Source of the DNA: Haliea alexandrii
Lineage (GTDB): Bacteria; Pseudomonadota; Gammaproteobacteria; Pseudomonadales; Halieaceae
Assembly (NCBI RefSeq): GCF_003719295.1
Contig: NZ_RFLW01000005.1
Location: 121,216-185,215 of the forward strand
DNA: 64,000 nucleotides
Direction: 5' to 3'
Shown one piece after another: positions 17,699 through 27,944 of the stretch; position 1 is the first letter of the stretch; every line of letters begins with the position of its first letter. Below the pieces are notes generated by a model, which saw only the letters and a program-made list of their open reading frames with translations, did not search any database and was not told the DNA's origin. Both the position numbers and the translations under genes were made by a program.

Positions 17699-19654
17699 AT
17701 GGATTTTTTTGCCCAGCAGGATTTGGCGCGCCGCAATACACGCCTCTTGACGCTGCTATTCCTCTGCGCCGTCGCCGCGCTGATTGTACTGACCAACGCG
17801 ATGTTTGCCGGCTTTCTCTGGTGGAGCGACCACTACAACCTCTACGCAGGCAGCCGCGGCAGCTTCCGTGACTTTCTGCGCTATTTCAGCTGGGAGCGTT
17901 TTGGCACCATCGGCCTCGGCATTTCCGCGACCGTGGGCCTGGTAGCAACCGTCAAATGGCTGCAACTGGCCTCCGGCGGTAAAGTCGTCGCCGAAGCCAT
18001 GGGCGGCACCCGGATACTGCCACAAACCACCGACAGCGCCGAGCGCCGCTGCCTCAACATCGTCGACGAGATCGCCCTGGCCGCCGGCATGCCGGTACCG
18101 CCGGTGTTTGTGCTGAACACCGAGCGCGGCATCAACGCCTTTGCCGCCGGACTGACACCGGCGGATGCGGTGATCGGTATCACCCGGGGGGCCATAACCC
18201 ACTTGCAGCGCAATGAGTTGCAGGGGGTGATCGCGCACGAGTTCAGCCATATTCTCAACGGTGACATGCGCCTGAATATTCGCCTCGCCGCACTGCTCAA
18301 GGGCATCACCTTCATTGGCGATGTGGGCTATATCCTGATGCGCGCCAGCAGCCATCACCGCACCGGCAACGATCGCGACCGCAATTCCAACGGCCCCGCC
18401 GTACCCCTGCTGGGCCTGGGGCTGTGGATACTGGGGTGGCTGGGTGGCCTGGCCTCGGGGTTCATCAAGGCCGCCATCAGCCGCCAGAAGGAATACCTGG
18501 CCGACGCCTGCGCCGTGCAATACACCCGCGACAACAGCGGCATTGCCGATGCACTGAAGGTCATAGGCGGCTATGTGCCAGGCTCTCTGGTGCACACGGC
18601 GCGCGCGGACGAACTGTCGCATATTTTTTTCGGCCAGATCCGCCACCGGCTCTGGCAGCTGTTTGCAACCCACCCACCGCTGGCGGCACGCATCCGGCGG
18701 CTGGATCCCGCCTGGGATGGCGCTTACATCACGCGTAAAGTGGAGCACTACGCGCACGCCCAACCCCATCCGGCCGCCGCTGAGGTGGGCGTGGGGCGCG
18801 CCGCACTGGTGGCTGCGGCACTGGCCGCGGCGGAGGCCGGGGCAGAACAAAACACCCCCAGAGACACCGCTGCAGACGCCCGTTTTGCCGCGCAGGGCCA
18901 GGATGACGCGTTTCCGCGACACCACGGACTCCCACAGGCCTTCGTACGCTACAGTCACGAGCCACTGGGGGCCAGCGCCCTGATGCTGGCGCTGCTGATC
19001 AGCCCGCATGAGCAGGTGCGCGCCGCCCAGTACCGCCTGTTGCGTGAGAGCGGTGTGCAGGGGCTGGAGGAGCTTACCCACACGCTGGCCCCAGGCGTGG
19101 CGCAGCTCGCGGAGGGGCAGCGACTGCCACTGCTGGAATTGTGCCTGCCGGCGCTGAAAAGCCAGTCCGCAGCGCAGTACCACCAGTTCAAACGGCTGCT
19201 GCTCGCGCTGATCCGCGCAGACCGCCGCACGGAACTGCTGGAGTGGTGCCTGTATCAGCTGCTGCGCCACTATATGGACCCCGAGTTTATCCAGATAAAG
19301 CCCTCCACGGCGCGCTACCGCAGCCTGCGCAAGGTGCAGGGTCACCTGCGGGTCGTGCTGTCCATGCTGGCGCACAACAGCAGCGGTGACACCGAGCACT
19401 GTTTTCGCACGGCAACGGCAGCCCTGGACTGCCCCACGCTCGCCCTGCTGCCGCAGGCAGACTGTTCGCTGGCCGCCTTTTCCCGAGCCGTGCGTGAGCT
19501 GGCGGACTGCTACCCCCTGCTCAAACCGAAGATACTCAAGGCAATGAGCAAAGCCGCCAAAGCCGATGGCACCGTCAGTGCTGTGGAGCGGGAGCTTCTG
19601 GCCAGTATTGCCGCCGCCATGGATTGCCCACTGCCAGATGCCCTGGGCAGCTGA
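17699..19654 (+). CDS. M48 family metallopeptidase (HtpX-like, extended)
   Basis: This 651-residue membrane peptidase has two N-terminal transmembrane segments (about residues 18-40 and 62-82). The zinc site HEFSHILNGD lies near 180-189, and a further hydrophobic pair follows around 235-265. The third zinc ligand is likely a Glu in KEYLADACA near 263. After the catalytic domain (to about 330) there are some 300 residues of helical, uncharacterised sequence not found in E. coli HtpX (293 residues). LemA upstream is the usual partner. The C-terminal tail ends in a TerB-like stretch (KAMSKAAKADGTVSAVERELL), which is a suggestion only. Confidence 0.9.
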   Translation: MDFFAQQDLARRNTRLLTLLFLCAVAALIVLTNAMFAGFLWWSDHYNLYAGSRGSFRDFLRYFSWERFGTIGLGISATVGLVATVKWLQLASGGKVVAEAMGGTRILPQTTDSAERRCLNIVDEIALAAGMPVPPVFVLNTERGINAFAAGLTPADAVIGITRGAITHLQRNELQGVIAHEFSHILNGDMRLNIRLAALLKGITFIGDVGYILMRASSHHRTGNDRDRNSNGPAVPLLGLGLWILGWLGGLASGFIKAAISRQKEYLADACAVQYTRDNSGIADALKVIGGYVPGSLVHTARADELSHIFFGQIRHRLWQLFATHPPLAARIRRLDPAWDGAYITRKVEHYAHAQPHPAAAEVGVGRAALVAAALAAAEAGAEQNTPRDTAADARFAAQGQDDAFPRHHGLPQAFVRYSHEPLGASALMLALLISPHEQVRAAQYRLLRESGVQGLEELTHTLAPGVAQLAEGQRLPLLELCLPALKSQSAAQYHQFKRLLLALIRADRRTELLEWCLYQLLRHYMDPEFIQIKPSTARYRSLRKVQGHLRVVLSMLAHNSSGDTEHCFRTATAALDCPTLALLPQADCSLAAFSRAVRELADCYPLLKPKILKAMSKAAKADGTVSAVERELLASIAAAMDCPLPDALGS

Positions 19655-19819
19655 AGCGCTGCGCCCCTGAATCCTTTTCACCATTTCTGACCGCATTACA
19701 CGCGCTTGGGGCGCGCGCGGGAATTCTCTGCTATCTTTTTTCAGGTAGCGCAGGCCCCACGGATGGGGTGAATCCACGCTGCTTCCCACTCACAACGCCT
19801 GAACATGGAGGTTCCGGTC

Positions 19820-20215
19820 ATGCAACACATGCACAGTGCCACACCGGCGCGGCCAGCTCGCCCCGCCCAGCCCAGCCCCAACGCGCCTCGAAACATTCCC
19901 TATCGCACCACCGACCGCGTGCTGCAGATTCTGCTGCGGGGTGATCTGTCACGACTGCGGGTGGAGTCCGTAGCCAGCCAATTGGGCATGAGTGCCACAA
20001 CGTTGCGGCGGCGCCTGCGCGTGGATCACACGCACTACCAGTTCCTGCTCGACCGCGCGCGGCAATACCGCTGTGAGCAGGCGTTGCGCGCCGCATGGCG
20101 GCCCGGCAAGTGCCTGGCGGATGAACTGGGTTACCTGGAGGTGAACAGCTTTTATCGCGCCTTCCGGCGCTGGACGGGGGTTGGCTTCAGCACCTGGAAA
20201 GCGCAGCGCCTCTAG
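19820..20215 (+). CDS. small AraC-type helix-turn-helix regulator, DNA-binding domain only
   Basis: The 131-residue product consists of a short Pro/Ala-rich N-terminus and one AraC-type C-terminal DNA-binding domain with both helix-turn-helix units (VESVASQLGMSATTLRRRL and CLADELGYLEVNSFYRAFRRWTG). There is no effector-binding domain, so it is about 40% of a normal AraC regulator. Start choice: ATG 19820 has TGGAGGT at 19806-19812 at ideal spacing. The in-frame ATG at 19805 overlaps that site and lacks one of its own. Its target is unknown; it stands alone between the M48 gene and purA. Confidence 0.8.
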   Translation: MQHMHSATPARPARPAQPSPNAPRNIPYRTTDRVLQILLRGDLSRLRVESVASQLGMSATTLRRRLRVDHTHYQFLLDRARQYRCEQALRAAWRPGKCLADELGYLEVNSFYRAFRRWTGVGFSTWKAQRL

Positions 20216-20267
20216 CGCAGCACACGCCGGTGCCATGGCAGCCTCGCGGCGCCTGCACCGGGAGCAG

Positions 20268-20298
20268 GAAAACGGGGGGCGGCCGCGCCGGTCGCCCC
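20268..20298 (-). terminator. probable intrinsic terminator of purA
   Basis: On the minus strand, 10 bases after the purA stop, a GC-rich hairpin (GGGGCG-A-CCG, GCG loop, CGG-C-CGCCCC, one mismatch) is followed after CC-G by TTTT. This fits a Rho-independent terminator closing the DUF2065-hisZ-purA unit. Confidence 0.6.
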
Positions 20299-20307
20299 GA
20301 TAGCGGA

Positions 20308-21612
<1,305 letters not shown>

Positions 21613-21629
21613 TTAACTCGTTTGAATGA

Positions 21630-22799
21630 TCAGGATTTGAGCGGGCGCAACACCCACTCGTCGTCAGCCTTTACCAGCATGCGGTCACAACGCGGGTCCA
21701 AAGGTTCGCCCGCACAGCGGATAACCACCTCGCCGCCCCTGCGCAGCGCCGTCACCGCCGTCAGCAGCGCGGGATCGTCACTGTCCGGGGCGCTCACGGC
21801 ACCGGGCTCCGACGGGGAGGCGGGCACCAGCGCCATCAAGGCTTTCAGGTCCGTGGCGAAGCCGGTAGCCGGGCGCGCGCGCCCGAACACCTTGCCCACG
21901 TCGTTGTAGCGCCCCCCATTGGCCAGCGCCTGGCCATGCCCCGGAGCATAGGCCGCGAACACCATTCCTGTGTGATAGTGATAGCCCCGCAGTTCCGCGA
22001 GGTCAAAATACACGGTTGTACCCGGGTGACTGCGCGCAATAGCAGTGGCCACAGTCTCCAGTGCCGCCACCGCGGTAAGCGCCTCCGGCGCCGCCTTGGC
22101 CAGCAGCCTGCGCGCTGTTTCGAGCACCGCCGCATCACCGTGCAATTCGAGCAAGCCGAGAATCAACTCGGCCGCGGGGGCTGCGACATCGGTGAGCGCC
22201 AACAGCAGGTCGGGCCGCGATTTGCGCTGCAGGGCATCGAATACGTCGACTTCCTGCTCCGGCGTCACGTTTGCCGCCGCCAACACCGCTTCATAAACCC
22301 CAACATGGCCGAGATCCAGTGTCACCTCTGCCACGCCTGCAGCGTTGAGGGTCGCCAGCATCAGGCGAATGATTTCGACATCGCCCGCCAGGCTGTCGTC
22401 ACCATACAGCTCCGCCCCCAGCTGAATAGGCGAACGCGAAGCCAGCAGCGATTTGGGCCGGGTATGCAGAGTGGAGCCCGCGTAACACAGGCGGGTAACA
22501 CCCTGCTCCGCCAGGCTATGCGCGTCGATGCGTGCCACCTGTGGCGTAATATCGGCGCGGATGCCAAGGGTGCGCCCGCTCAGCTGATCGGTCATTTTGA
22601 AAGTAAGGAGGTCCAGGTCGCGCCCCAGGCCGATGAGCAGGGATTCGGTGAACTCCATCAGCGGCGGGATAACCAGCTGGTAGCCCCATTGGTGATAGAG
22701 ATCGAGCAGCTCGCGCCGCAGGTGCTCGACCACGCGCGCTTGCCTCGGCAGCACCTCTTCTACCCCATCGGGCAATTGCCAGCGATCCACCGTCGTCAT
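21630..22799 (-). CDS. hisZ: ATP phosphoribosyltransferase regulatory subunit
   Basis: The 389-residue protein is a class II histidyl-tRNA-synthetase-like paralogue without the catalytic tRNA module: PDGVEEVLPRQARVVEHLRR at the N-terminus, motif 2-like FKMTDQLSGRTLGIRADITPQVARI, and a C-terminal YHTGMVFAAYAPGHGQALANGGRYN. HisZ pairs with short-form HisG to catalyse and regulate the first step of histidine synthesis. The hisG gene is not in the window. The position between hflKC/DUF2065 and purA is typical for this lineage. Confidence 0.95.
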   Translation of the reverse strand: MTTVDRWQLPDGVEEVLPRQARVVEHLRRELLDLYHQWGYQLVIPPLMEFTESLLIGLGRDLDLLTFKMTDQLSGRTLGIRADITPQVARIDAHSLAEQGVTRLCYAGSTLHTRPKSLLASRSPIQLGAELYGDDSLAGDVEIIRLMLATLNAAGVAEVTLDLGHVGVYEAVLAAANVTPEQEVDVFDALQRKSRPDLLLALTDVAAPAAELILGLLELHGDAAVLETARRLLAKAAPEALTAVAALETVATAIARSHPGTTVYFDLAELRGYHYHTGMVFAAYAPGHGQALANGGRYNDVGKVFGRARPATGFATDLKALMALVPASPSEPGAVSAPDSDDPALLTAVTALRRGGEVVIRCAGEPLDPRCDRMLVKADDEWVLRPLKS

Positions 22800-22808
22800 A
22801 AACGCCCT

Positions 22809-23000
22809 TTAGTGCACCCAATACAGCACTGCCACGCCCAGCAGCATGCTGCCCAGGCCGACATTGCGGATGACCTTGTCCTGCTGCTGCGCCACGCCAA
22901 CCACCATCTGTCGCCAGGCGCGAGGGCTCAGGAAGGGCAAGACACCCTCGATAATCAGTACCAGCGCCAGGGCCGCTGGCAAAACCTGCCAGAAATCCAC
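22809..23000 (-). CDS. DUF2065 small inner-membrane protein
   Basis: The 63-residue protein has two hydrophobic segments (about residues 6-24 and 45-62) around a basic amphipathic stretch with PRAWRQ. This matches DUF2065, a small membrane family regularly found between hflC and hisZ/purA. Function is unknown. The start is GTG 22998-23000, supported by AGGGG seven bases upstream; there is no alternative ATG in frame. It is separated from hflC by an intrinsic-terminator-like hairpin whose U-run ends 27 bases before the start codon. Confidence 0.9.
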   Translation of the reverse strand: MDFWQVLPAALALVLIIEGVLPFLSPRAWRQMVVGVAQQQDKVIRNVGLGSMLLGVAVLYWVH

Positions 23001-23026
23001 TTCGTCACCCCTGAAGCTGTGCTCAT

Positions 23027-23075
23027 AAAAAAACCGCGGGGCCAGCGTTTGTGGGTAAAACGCCGGATCCCACGG
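23027..23075 (-). terminator. strong intrinsic terminator between hflC and DUF2065-hisZ-purA
   Basis: Minus strand: arm CCGTGGG, AT, CCGGCGTTT; loop TACCCAC; arm AAACGCTGG, C, CCCGCGG; then seven T directly after the stem. That is 16 pairs (two G-T wobbles) with one small internal loop. It should stop transcription from hflKC. A TAGAAT -10-like hexamer (23083-23088) lies just upstream without a clear -35. If it is used, the hairpin would be in the leader of the DUF2065 message. Confidence 0.75.
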
Positions 23076-23125
23076 TTGCAGAATTCTACCACAGGCGCCG
23101 CTGAAGGCACCTGCGTTTTTTGGCC

Positions 23126-24001
23126 CTATTTACTGCCGCCGGCATCCTTCAGGTAGCGGAAGAAGTCGCTATCAGGCTGGATCAGCATGATGTCGCCGCT
23201 ATTCTGGAAAGACTCCCGGTAAGCGCGCAGGCTGCGGGTGAATGAATAGAACTCAGGGTTGGTATTGAACGCACTGGCGTAGATGTTGGTCGCTCGCGCG
23301 TCGCCCTCACCGCGGATCAGCTGGGCGTCCCGATAGGCATTGGCCTCCAGGACGGTGACCTCGCGGTCCGCCGCAGCCCGGATACCCTCGGCAAGCTCCT
23401 GACCCAGTGCGCGATGCTCGCGCGCTTCTTTCTCGCGCTCCGCATTCATGCGCCGGTATACGGACTCGGACACGTCCGGAGGCAGGTCAATCTGCTTCAC
23501 CCGCACATCCACGACCTCAACACCGTATTCCTCAAGCGCCACCTCGCTCAGCTCTTCCGTCAATGCCTCCATCAACTGGTCTCGCTGGCCGGACACCACC
23601 TCCTGAATCGTGCGCACGGCAACCTGGTTGCGCAGGCCATCGTTGATGCGCTGACCCAGCAAGGCGCTGGCACGGGCTTCTTCGCCATTGGTTGCGGTGT
23701 AGAACTTGGCCGTATCCGCTACCCGGAACTTGGCGTAGGAATCCACAATCAGCGCCTTCTTCTCCTGGGTGAAGAAGCGCTCAGGCGTCGAGTCGACCGT
23801 CAACAGCCGTGCCTCAAACTTGCGCACATTGTTGACGAAGGGCACTTTCACGTGCAGACCCGGCTGGATATTCGGGTTCACCACTTCACCGAATTGCAGC
23901 ATGACGGCGCGCTCGGTCTCCTTGACCACAAACACCGTATTGCTCAACACGAACAGCGACAGGGCCGCCACCAGCAGCCAGGTCATACCTTTTCCGCCCA
24001 T
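23126..24001 (-). CDS. hflC: protease modulator HflC
   Basis: HflC is a membrane-anchored SPFH/Band 7 protein with the bulk in the periplasm; with HflK it forms a large complex that modulates FtsH. The 291-residue product has one N-terminal TM (about residues 7-24), ERAVMLQFGEVV and the SPFH core, and a coiled-coil rich in Glu, Arg and Ala before the C-terminus. The start at ATG 23999-24001 is fixed by a perfect AGGAGG at 24010-24015. An upstream in-frame ATG at 24040 would overlap hflK by 38 bp and is unlikely. It begins one base after the hflK stop. Confidence 0.96.
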   Translation of the reverse strand: MGGKGMTWLLVAALSLFVLSNTVFVVKETERAVMLQFGEVVNPNIQPGLHVKVPFVNNVRKFEARLLTVDSTPERFFTQEKKALIVDSYAKFRVADTAKFYTATNGEEARASALLGQRINDGLRNQVAVRTIQEVVSGQRDQLMEALTEELSEVALEEYGVEVVDVRVKQIDLPPDVSESVYRRMNAEREKEAREHRALGQELAEGIRAAADREVTVLEANAYRDAQLIRGEGDARATNIYASAFNTNPEFYSFTRSLRAYRESFQNSGDIMLIQPDSDFFRYLKDAGGSK

Positions 24002-24002
24002 C

Positions 24003-25169
24003 TTAGCGACCTCCTCTGCGGTTATTGGCAGCTGCGGCATCCTGGCGCAGCTGCTCAGTCACGGCGTCGGTCAACTCCCTGACTGTGTTGGCATCCAGCC
24101 GGCCACTGCGCGGCACGGCTGCGCCCGACGAACTGGTCATCTTGTCCAGCGGCAGGTACATCACGTTGTTGCCGCCTTCCACGTCCACCATCACCTTGTT
24201 GGTATTGGTGAACACTTCCTGCACCGCTTCCAGGTACAAGCGCTCACGTGTCACTTCCGGCGCCTTGGAATACTCCGCCAGAAGGGCATTAAAGCGCTCG
24301 GCTTCACCTTCGGCATTGGCGACCACCTGCTCACGGTAGGCGCCCGCCTCCTCAAGCACCCGCTGTGCACGACCGCGCGCCTCGGGCACGATGCCATTGG
24401 CATAGGCCTGCGCTTCGTTCTTCAGCCGCTCCTCATCCTCGCGGGCCTTGATCACATCATCGAACGCAGCCTGCACCTGGGAAGGCGGCTTGGATTCGTC
24501 AATGTTGACCTTGATCACGCGGATGCCCGTCTCGTACATGTCGGTGTAGCGCTGCAGGCGTACCTGCACATCCGTACCAATCTGCGCCCGGCCCTCGGTC
24601 AACACCGAATCCATGCGCGAATCACCGACCACGTGCCGCAAAGCGCTTTGCGCGGCATGCTGCAGGGAGTCCTCGGGGTCACGCACCTTGAGCACGAAGC
24701 TGGTGGGATCAACGATCACATACTGCACCGACATGTGCACTTCGACGATGTTCTCGTCTTGGGTAAGCATGATTTCGCGGAACGTGGCAGCGCGCACCTT
24801 GGTCGTGTTGACCCGGATTACCTCATCAATCAGCGGCGGATTCCATTGCAGGCCCGGTTGCACGGTTTCGTGGTATTTGCCGAAACGCAGCACCACTGCG
24901 CGCTCCTGTTCGTCCACCTGGTAAAGACCCATAAGACCCCATACCACCAAAGCCACCAGCGCAATGACACCCAGCAGACCGGCCGAGATGCCTTTACCCC
25001 GGCCGCCACCGCCTGAACCGCCTGCCTTGCTGCCCCGGCCGCCGAACAGGCCGCCCAGTTTTTCCTGCAGCTTCTTCAAGGCCTCATCAAGGTCCGGCGG
25101 ACCCTGGTCGCCACCGCCCCAGGGATCCTTGGGCTTGTTGTTACCACCACCCGGCTCATTCCAAGCCAT
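24003..25169 (-). CDS. hflK: FtsH protease activity modulator HflK
   Basis: The 388-residue protein starts MAWNEPGGGNNKPKDPWGGG, the typical Gly/Asn/Pro-rich HflK N-terminus. A basic GGRGS segment, one TM (about residues 62-82), the SPFH domain (ERAVVLRFGKYHETVQPGL) and a helical C-terminal region follow. HflK partners HflC around FtsH in the inner membrane. The two genes are one base apart and must be translated as a unit. hflX lies 58 bp upstream on the same strand. Confidence 0.96.
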   Translation of the reverse strand: MAWNEPGGGNNKPKDPWGGGDQGPPDLDEALKKLQEKLGGLFGGRGSKAGGSGGGGRGKGISAGLLGVIALVALVVWGLMGLYQVDEQERAVVLRFGKYHETVQPGLQWNPPLIDEVIRVNTTKVRAATFREIMLTQDENIVEVHMSVQYVIVDPTSFVLKVRDPEDSLQHAAQSALRHVVGDSRMDSVLTEGRAQIGTDVQVRLQRYTDMYETGIRVIKVNIDESKPPSQVQAAFDDVIKAREDEERLKNEAQAYANGIVPEARGRAQRVLEEAGAYREQVVANAEGEAERFNALLAEYSKAPEVTRERLYLEAVQEVFTNTNKVMVDVEGGNNVMYLPLDKMTSSSGAAVPRSGRLDANTVRELTDAVTEQLRQDAAAANNRRGGR

Positions 25170-25227
25170 ACTGAACTCCCATTCTCAACATCGTTGCAGT
25201 TTATCAAAGATTCTCTAGCTGCGGGGG

Positions 25228-26499
25228 CTAGGATAACGACTCCGCACCCCGCTTCATGAGGCGGTTCCAGTCGGCCCGCGGCAGGCGCACACTGAGGTGC
25301 GCAATGCCGTCATCACCGTATTGCTCTGCGGCGACCGCTCCCATCCGGTAGAGCGCGGCCCGCAAGCGTCCCTGCTGGGGCTGCAGGTGCAGTTCTTCCT
25401 CCACCATGTCAGCACCGACGCGCTCACCAATCGCCTGCAGTAGCAGGTCACAGCCAGCACCGGTTGCAGCGCTCAGCCAGACGCGCTCCGGCACACCGTG
25501 CTCATCGTAATCAATACGCGGCTCCTGCTCCAACAGGTCAAGTTTATTGAACACCTGCAACTGCGGAATGCTCTGGGCGCCGATCTCCTCTAGCACCGCC
25601 TGCACCTGGTAGATATTGTCTTCACGCGCGCCTGCCGCAACATCAATGATGTGCAGCAGCAGGTCGGCGCTGACGGTTTCCTCCAGCGTGGCCTTGAAAG
25701 CCTCGACCAGCTTGTGCGGCAGATGCGCAATGAACCCCACCGTATCCGCCATGATGACCGGCCCCACCTCGTCCAGCTCCAGCCGACGCAGGGTCGGGTC
25801 GAGGGTGGCGAACAGCTGGTCGGCGGCATACACCTCCGCGTTCGTCAGACGGTTGAACAGGGTGGACTTGCCCGCATTGGTATAGCCCACCAGTGCAATG
25901 GTGGGCACCTCTGCACGTCGCCGGGAACGCCTGCCCTGGTCGCGCTGGCGCCGTACTTTTTCCAGGCGGGCGAGAATCGACTTGATGCGTACGCGCAGCA
26001 GGCGACGGTCGGTTTCAAGCTGGGTTTCACCCGGGCCGCGCAGCCCGATACCGCCCTTCTGGCGTTCGAGGTGAGTCCAGCCCCGCACCAGCCGGGTGCT
26101 CATGTGCTGCAGCTGCGCCAGCTCCACCTGCAACTTGCCCTCGTGGGTGCGTGCGCGCTGCGCGAAGATGTCCAGAATGAGTCCGGTACGGTCGAGCACG
26201 CGACACTTGAACTCTCGCTCGAGGTTGCGCTCTTGGCTGGGGCTCAGGGCGTGATTGAAAATCACCAGTTCCGCCTCGTGCAGCTGCACCTCGTCGAGCA
26301 CTTCCTGCACTTTGCCGGAGCCTATGAAGGTGCGCGAGTCGGGCACGTCGCGGCTGCCCACCACGAAGGCCACCGGGTCGCCGCCCGCCGACAGCACCAG
26401 CTCCTCGAACTCGCGGGGATCCTCGCGCTCGTCTTCACTGGCAATGGTGAGGTGCACCAATACCGCGCGCTCACCTGACGCTGGACGCTCAAAAAACAC
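25228..26499 (-). CDS. hflX: ribosome-associated GTPase HflX
   Basis: HflX binds the 50S subunit and rescues or splits stalled ribosomes. The 423-residue product has the HflX N-terminal domain (SRTFIGSGKVQEV, NHALSPSQERNLE), the linker GGIGLRGPGETQLETDRR, and the GTPase with G1 GYTNAGKST, G3 DTVGF and G4 NKLD. A C-terminal domain of about 60 residues follows. GTG 26497-26499 begins the conserved MFFERP block; there is no strong ribosome binding site. hfq ends 67 bp upstream; the gap contains a GC-rich hairpin without a T-run, so readthrough from hfq is likely. Confidence 0.96.
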   Translation of the reverse strand: MFFERPASGERAVLVHLTIASEDEREDPREFEELVLSAGGDPVAFVVGSRDVPDSRTFIGSGKVQEVLDEVQLHEAELVIFNHALSPSQERNLEREFKCRVLDRTGLILDIFAQRARTHEGKLQVELAQLQHMSTRLVRGWTHLERQKGGIGLRGPGETQLETDRRLLRVRIKSILARLEKVRRQRDQGRRSRRRAEVPTIALVGYTNAGKSTLFNRLTNAEVYAADQLFATLDPTLRRLELDEVGPVIMADTVGFIAHLPHKLVEAFKATLEETVSADLLLHIIDVAAGAREDNIYQVQAVLEEIGAQSIPQLQVFNKLDLLEQEPRIDYDEHGVPERVWLSAATGAGCDLLLQAIGERVGADMVEEELHLQPQQGRLRAALYRMGAVAAEQYGDDGIAHLSVRLPRADWNRLMKRGAESLS

Positions 26500-26566
26500 G
26501 CTGGTTTCGGGGCTCCGTCAGGAAGAGTGGGGGGAGGCGCCAAAGCGCCACCACAGGCTGGACAGA

Positions 26567-26818
26567 CTAGCTCTCGCCGTCATCGTCTTCCGGCGGGTTC
26601 TGCATGGGCATACGCACCACGCGGGAAGGCACCACGGTGGAGATGGCGTGCTTATACACCATTTGGCTGACCGTATTTTTCAGCAATACAACGAACTGAT
26701 CGAAGGACTCGATCTGGCCCTGTAGTTTGATACCGTTGACCAGATAGATGGAAACTGGAACGCGCTCCTTCCGCAGAATATTCAGGTAAGGGTCTTGTAG
26801 CGTGTGCCCTTTTGACAT
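26567..26818 (-). CDS. hfq: RNA chaperone Hfq
   Basis: The 83-residue Sm-like protein has the full conserved core: [35 protein letters not shown] and the Sm2 motif [12 protein letters not shown] short acidic tail (EDDDGES) is like that of Pseudomonas Hfq. It forms a hexamer that pairs small RNAs with messages. A strong AAGGAGAG ribosome binding site precedes the ATG. The 133-bp gap to miaA upstream holds dyads and a TATACT hexamer, so hfq probably has its own promoter besides readthrough from miaA. Confidence 0.98.
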   Translation of the reverse strand: MSKGHTLQDPYLNILRKERVPVSIYLVNGIKLQGQIESFDQFVVLLKNTVSQMVYKHAISTVVPSRVVRMPMQNPPEDDDGES

Positions 26819-26951
26819 AACTCTCTCCTTGGTTGGCTCAACACGAGCCGAAAATGATGAATGTTTTACCGCTCTCGCTCACACCGGCGAACTGACTAGT
26901 TCGCCGCTGCAAAATCCTTGCTCAAGCCGTGACAGTATAGACCCAATTACC
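26819..26951 (-). promoter_or_regulatory. hfq leader with two hairpins and a -10-like hexamer
   Basis: Minus-strand reading from miaA to hfq: a TATACT hexamer close to the miaA stop (no good -35), then a perfect 8-bp hairpin with a 4-nt loop (GGCGAACT, AGTC, AGTTCGCC; 26886-26905). Next is a second small hairpin, GGCTC-N5-GAGCC (26835-26849), just before the ribosome binding site. Neither is followed by a T-run. The hairpin next to the ribosome binding site could influence Hfq translation; this is inference. Confidence 0.4.
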
Positions 26952-27938
26952 CTATGTGGGGCTCACGTGCAGATACTTCAAGGCACAGGCGAGTGAATTT
27001 TCATCCAAATCGCCCGCGCTCTGTTCTGACTCCCCCATCGCGCAAACGTTCCCGGCTGCATTCGTCAGCAGCCACTGGACCTCGTGCCACTTGCGCAGCC
27101 ACGTCAGTTGCCGTTTCGCCAGCTGACGGGTGGCGGCAATGCCCTGATCCACCGCCTCTTCCAGGCTGCACTCGCCATCCAGATGGCGCCACAACTGGCG
27201 GTACCCGACCGCCCTCGCCGCCGGCAGGTCAGCGTGACCGAGCAGGCCCTGGCGCAGTGCTGCCACCTCCTGCAGAAACCCCTGCTCCATCATCCGCGCG
27301 AAGCGCAGCGCAATCCGTTCATGCAGAACCCTGCGCTCGCGAGGGCAGATAGCCAACTGCACCACGCGATAGCCCTCCACAGGGCTCACCGGCACCTGTT
27401 CGTGCCAGACGCTGAGGGGTACCCCGCTACTCAGGTACACCTCAAGCGCTCTGCTTATACGTTGCGAGTGGTGTGGGTGGATTGCCGCTGCGGATACGGG
27501 GTCCACCGTCGCCAGCCGCGCATGCAGGGCGGTCCAGCCCTGCTCTGCTGCCTGCACCGCGAGCGCTGCCCGCAGCGCAGGATCTGCTGCTGGCATTGCC
27601 GCCAGCCCCTCAAGCAGCGCACGGAAATAGAGCATGGTGCCGCCGACCAGTATGGGCACCCGCCCGCGGGCGACAATCTCCGCGGCAGTGCGCACTGCAT
27701 CGCGGACGAATTCGGCGGCGGAATAGCTCTCGTCGGGGTCGCGGATGTCGATCAGGTGATGCGGAAACGCCGGCTTCGCACTGCCGATATCCAGGCCGCG
27801 ATAGACCAGCGTGGAATCGACGCTGATCAGTTCGCCGTCAAGCGCCTGCGCCAGCCCCTCGGCGAGGTCTGTCTTGCCCGCGGCTGTGGGCCCCATGATG
27901 CAGAGCAACAGGGGTTTTGCCGCCTCGCGCTGGGCCAC
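26952..27938 (-). CDS. miaA: tRNA dimethylallyltransferase
   Basis: MiaA adds a dimethylallyl group to A37 of tRNAs reading U-starting codons. The 328-residue protein has the P-loop [15 protein letters not shown] near residues 15-29, [16 protein letters not shown] with the catalytic Asp, [15 protein letters not shown], and the C-terminal [15 protein letters not shown] signature. mutL ends 6 bp upstream and hfq lies downstream, the standard mutL-miaA-hfq order. The C-terminal tail is slightly longer than in E. coli (316). Confidence 0.97.
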   Translation of the reverse strand: MAQREAAKPLLLCIMGPTAAGKTDLAEGLAQALDGELISVDSTLVYRGLDIGSAKPAFPHHLIDIRDPDESYSAAEFVRDAVRTAAEIVARGRVPILVGGTMLYFRALLEGLAAMPAADPALRAALAVQAAEQGWTALHARLATVDPVSAAAIHPHHSQRISRALEVYLSSGVPLSVWHEQVPVSPVEGYRVVQLAICPRERRVLHERIALRFARMMEQGFLQEVAALRQGLLGHADLPAARAVGYRQLWRHLDGECSLEEAVDQGIAATRQLAKRQLTWLRKWHEVQWLLTNAAGNVCAMGESEQSAGDLDENSLACALKYLHVSPT

Positions 27939-27944
27939 AGTGAC

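Noticed and set aside
17756-19789. 677-codon minus-strand open frame over the M48 gene.
   Set aside because: The M48 peptidase has HEFSH and a consistent family fit; the antisense frame has no recognisable domain.
23126-24040. Longer HflC start at 24040.
   Set aside because: It would overlap hflK by 38 bp, and a perfect AGGAGG fixes the start at 24001.
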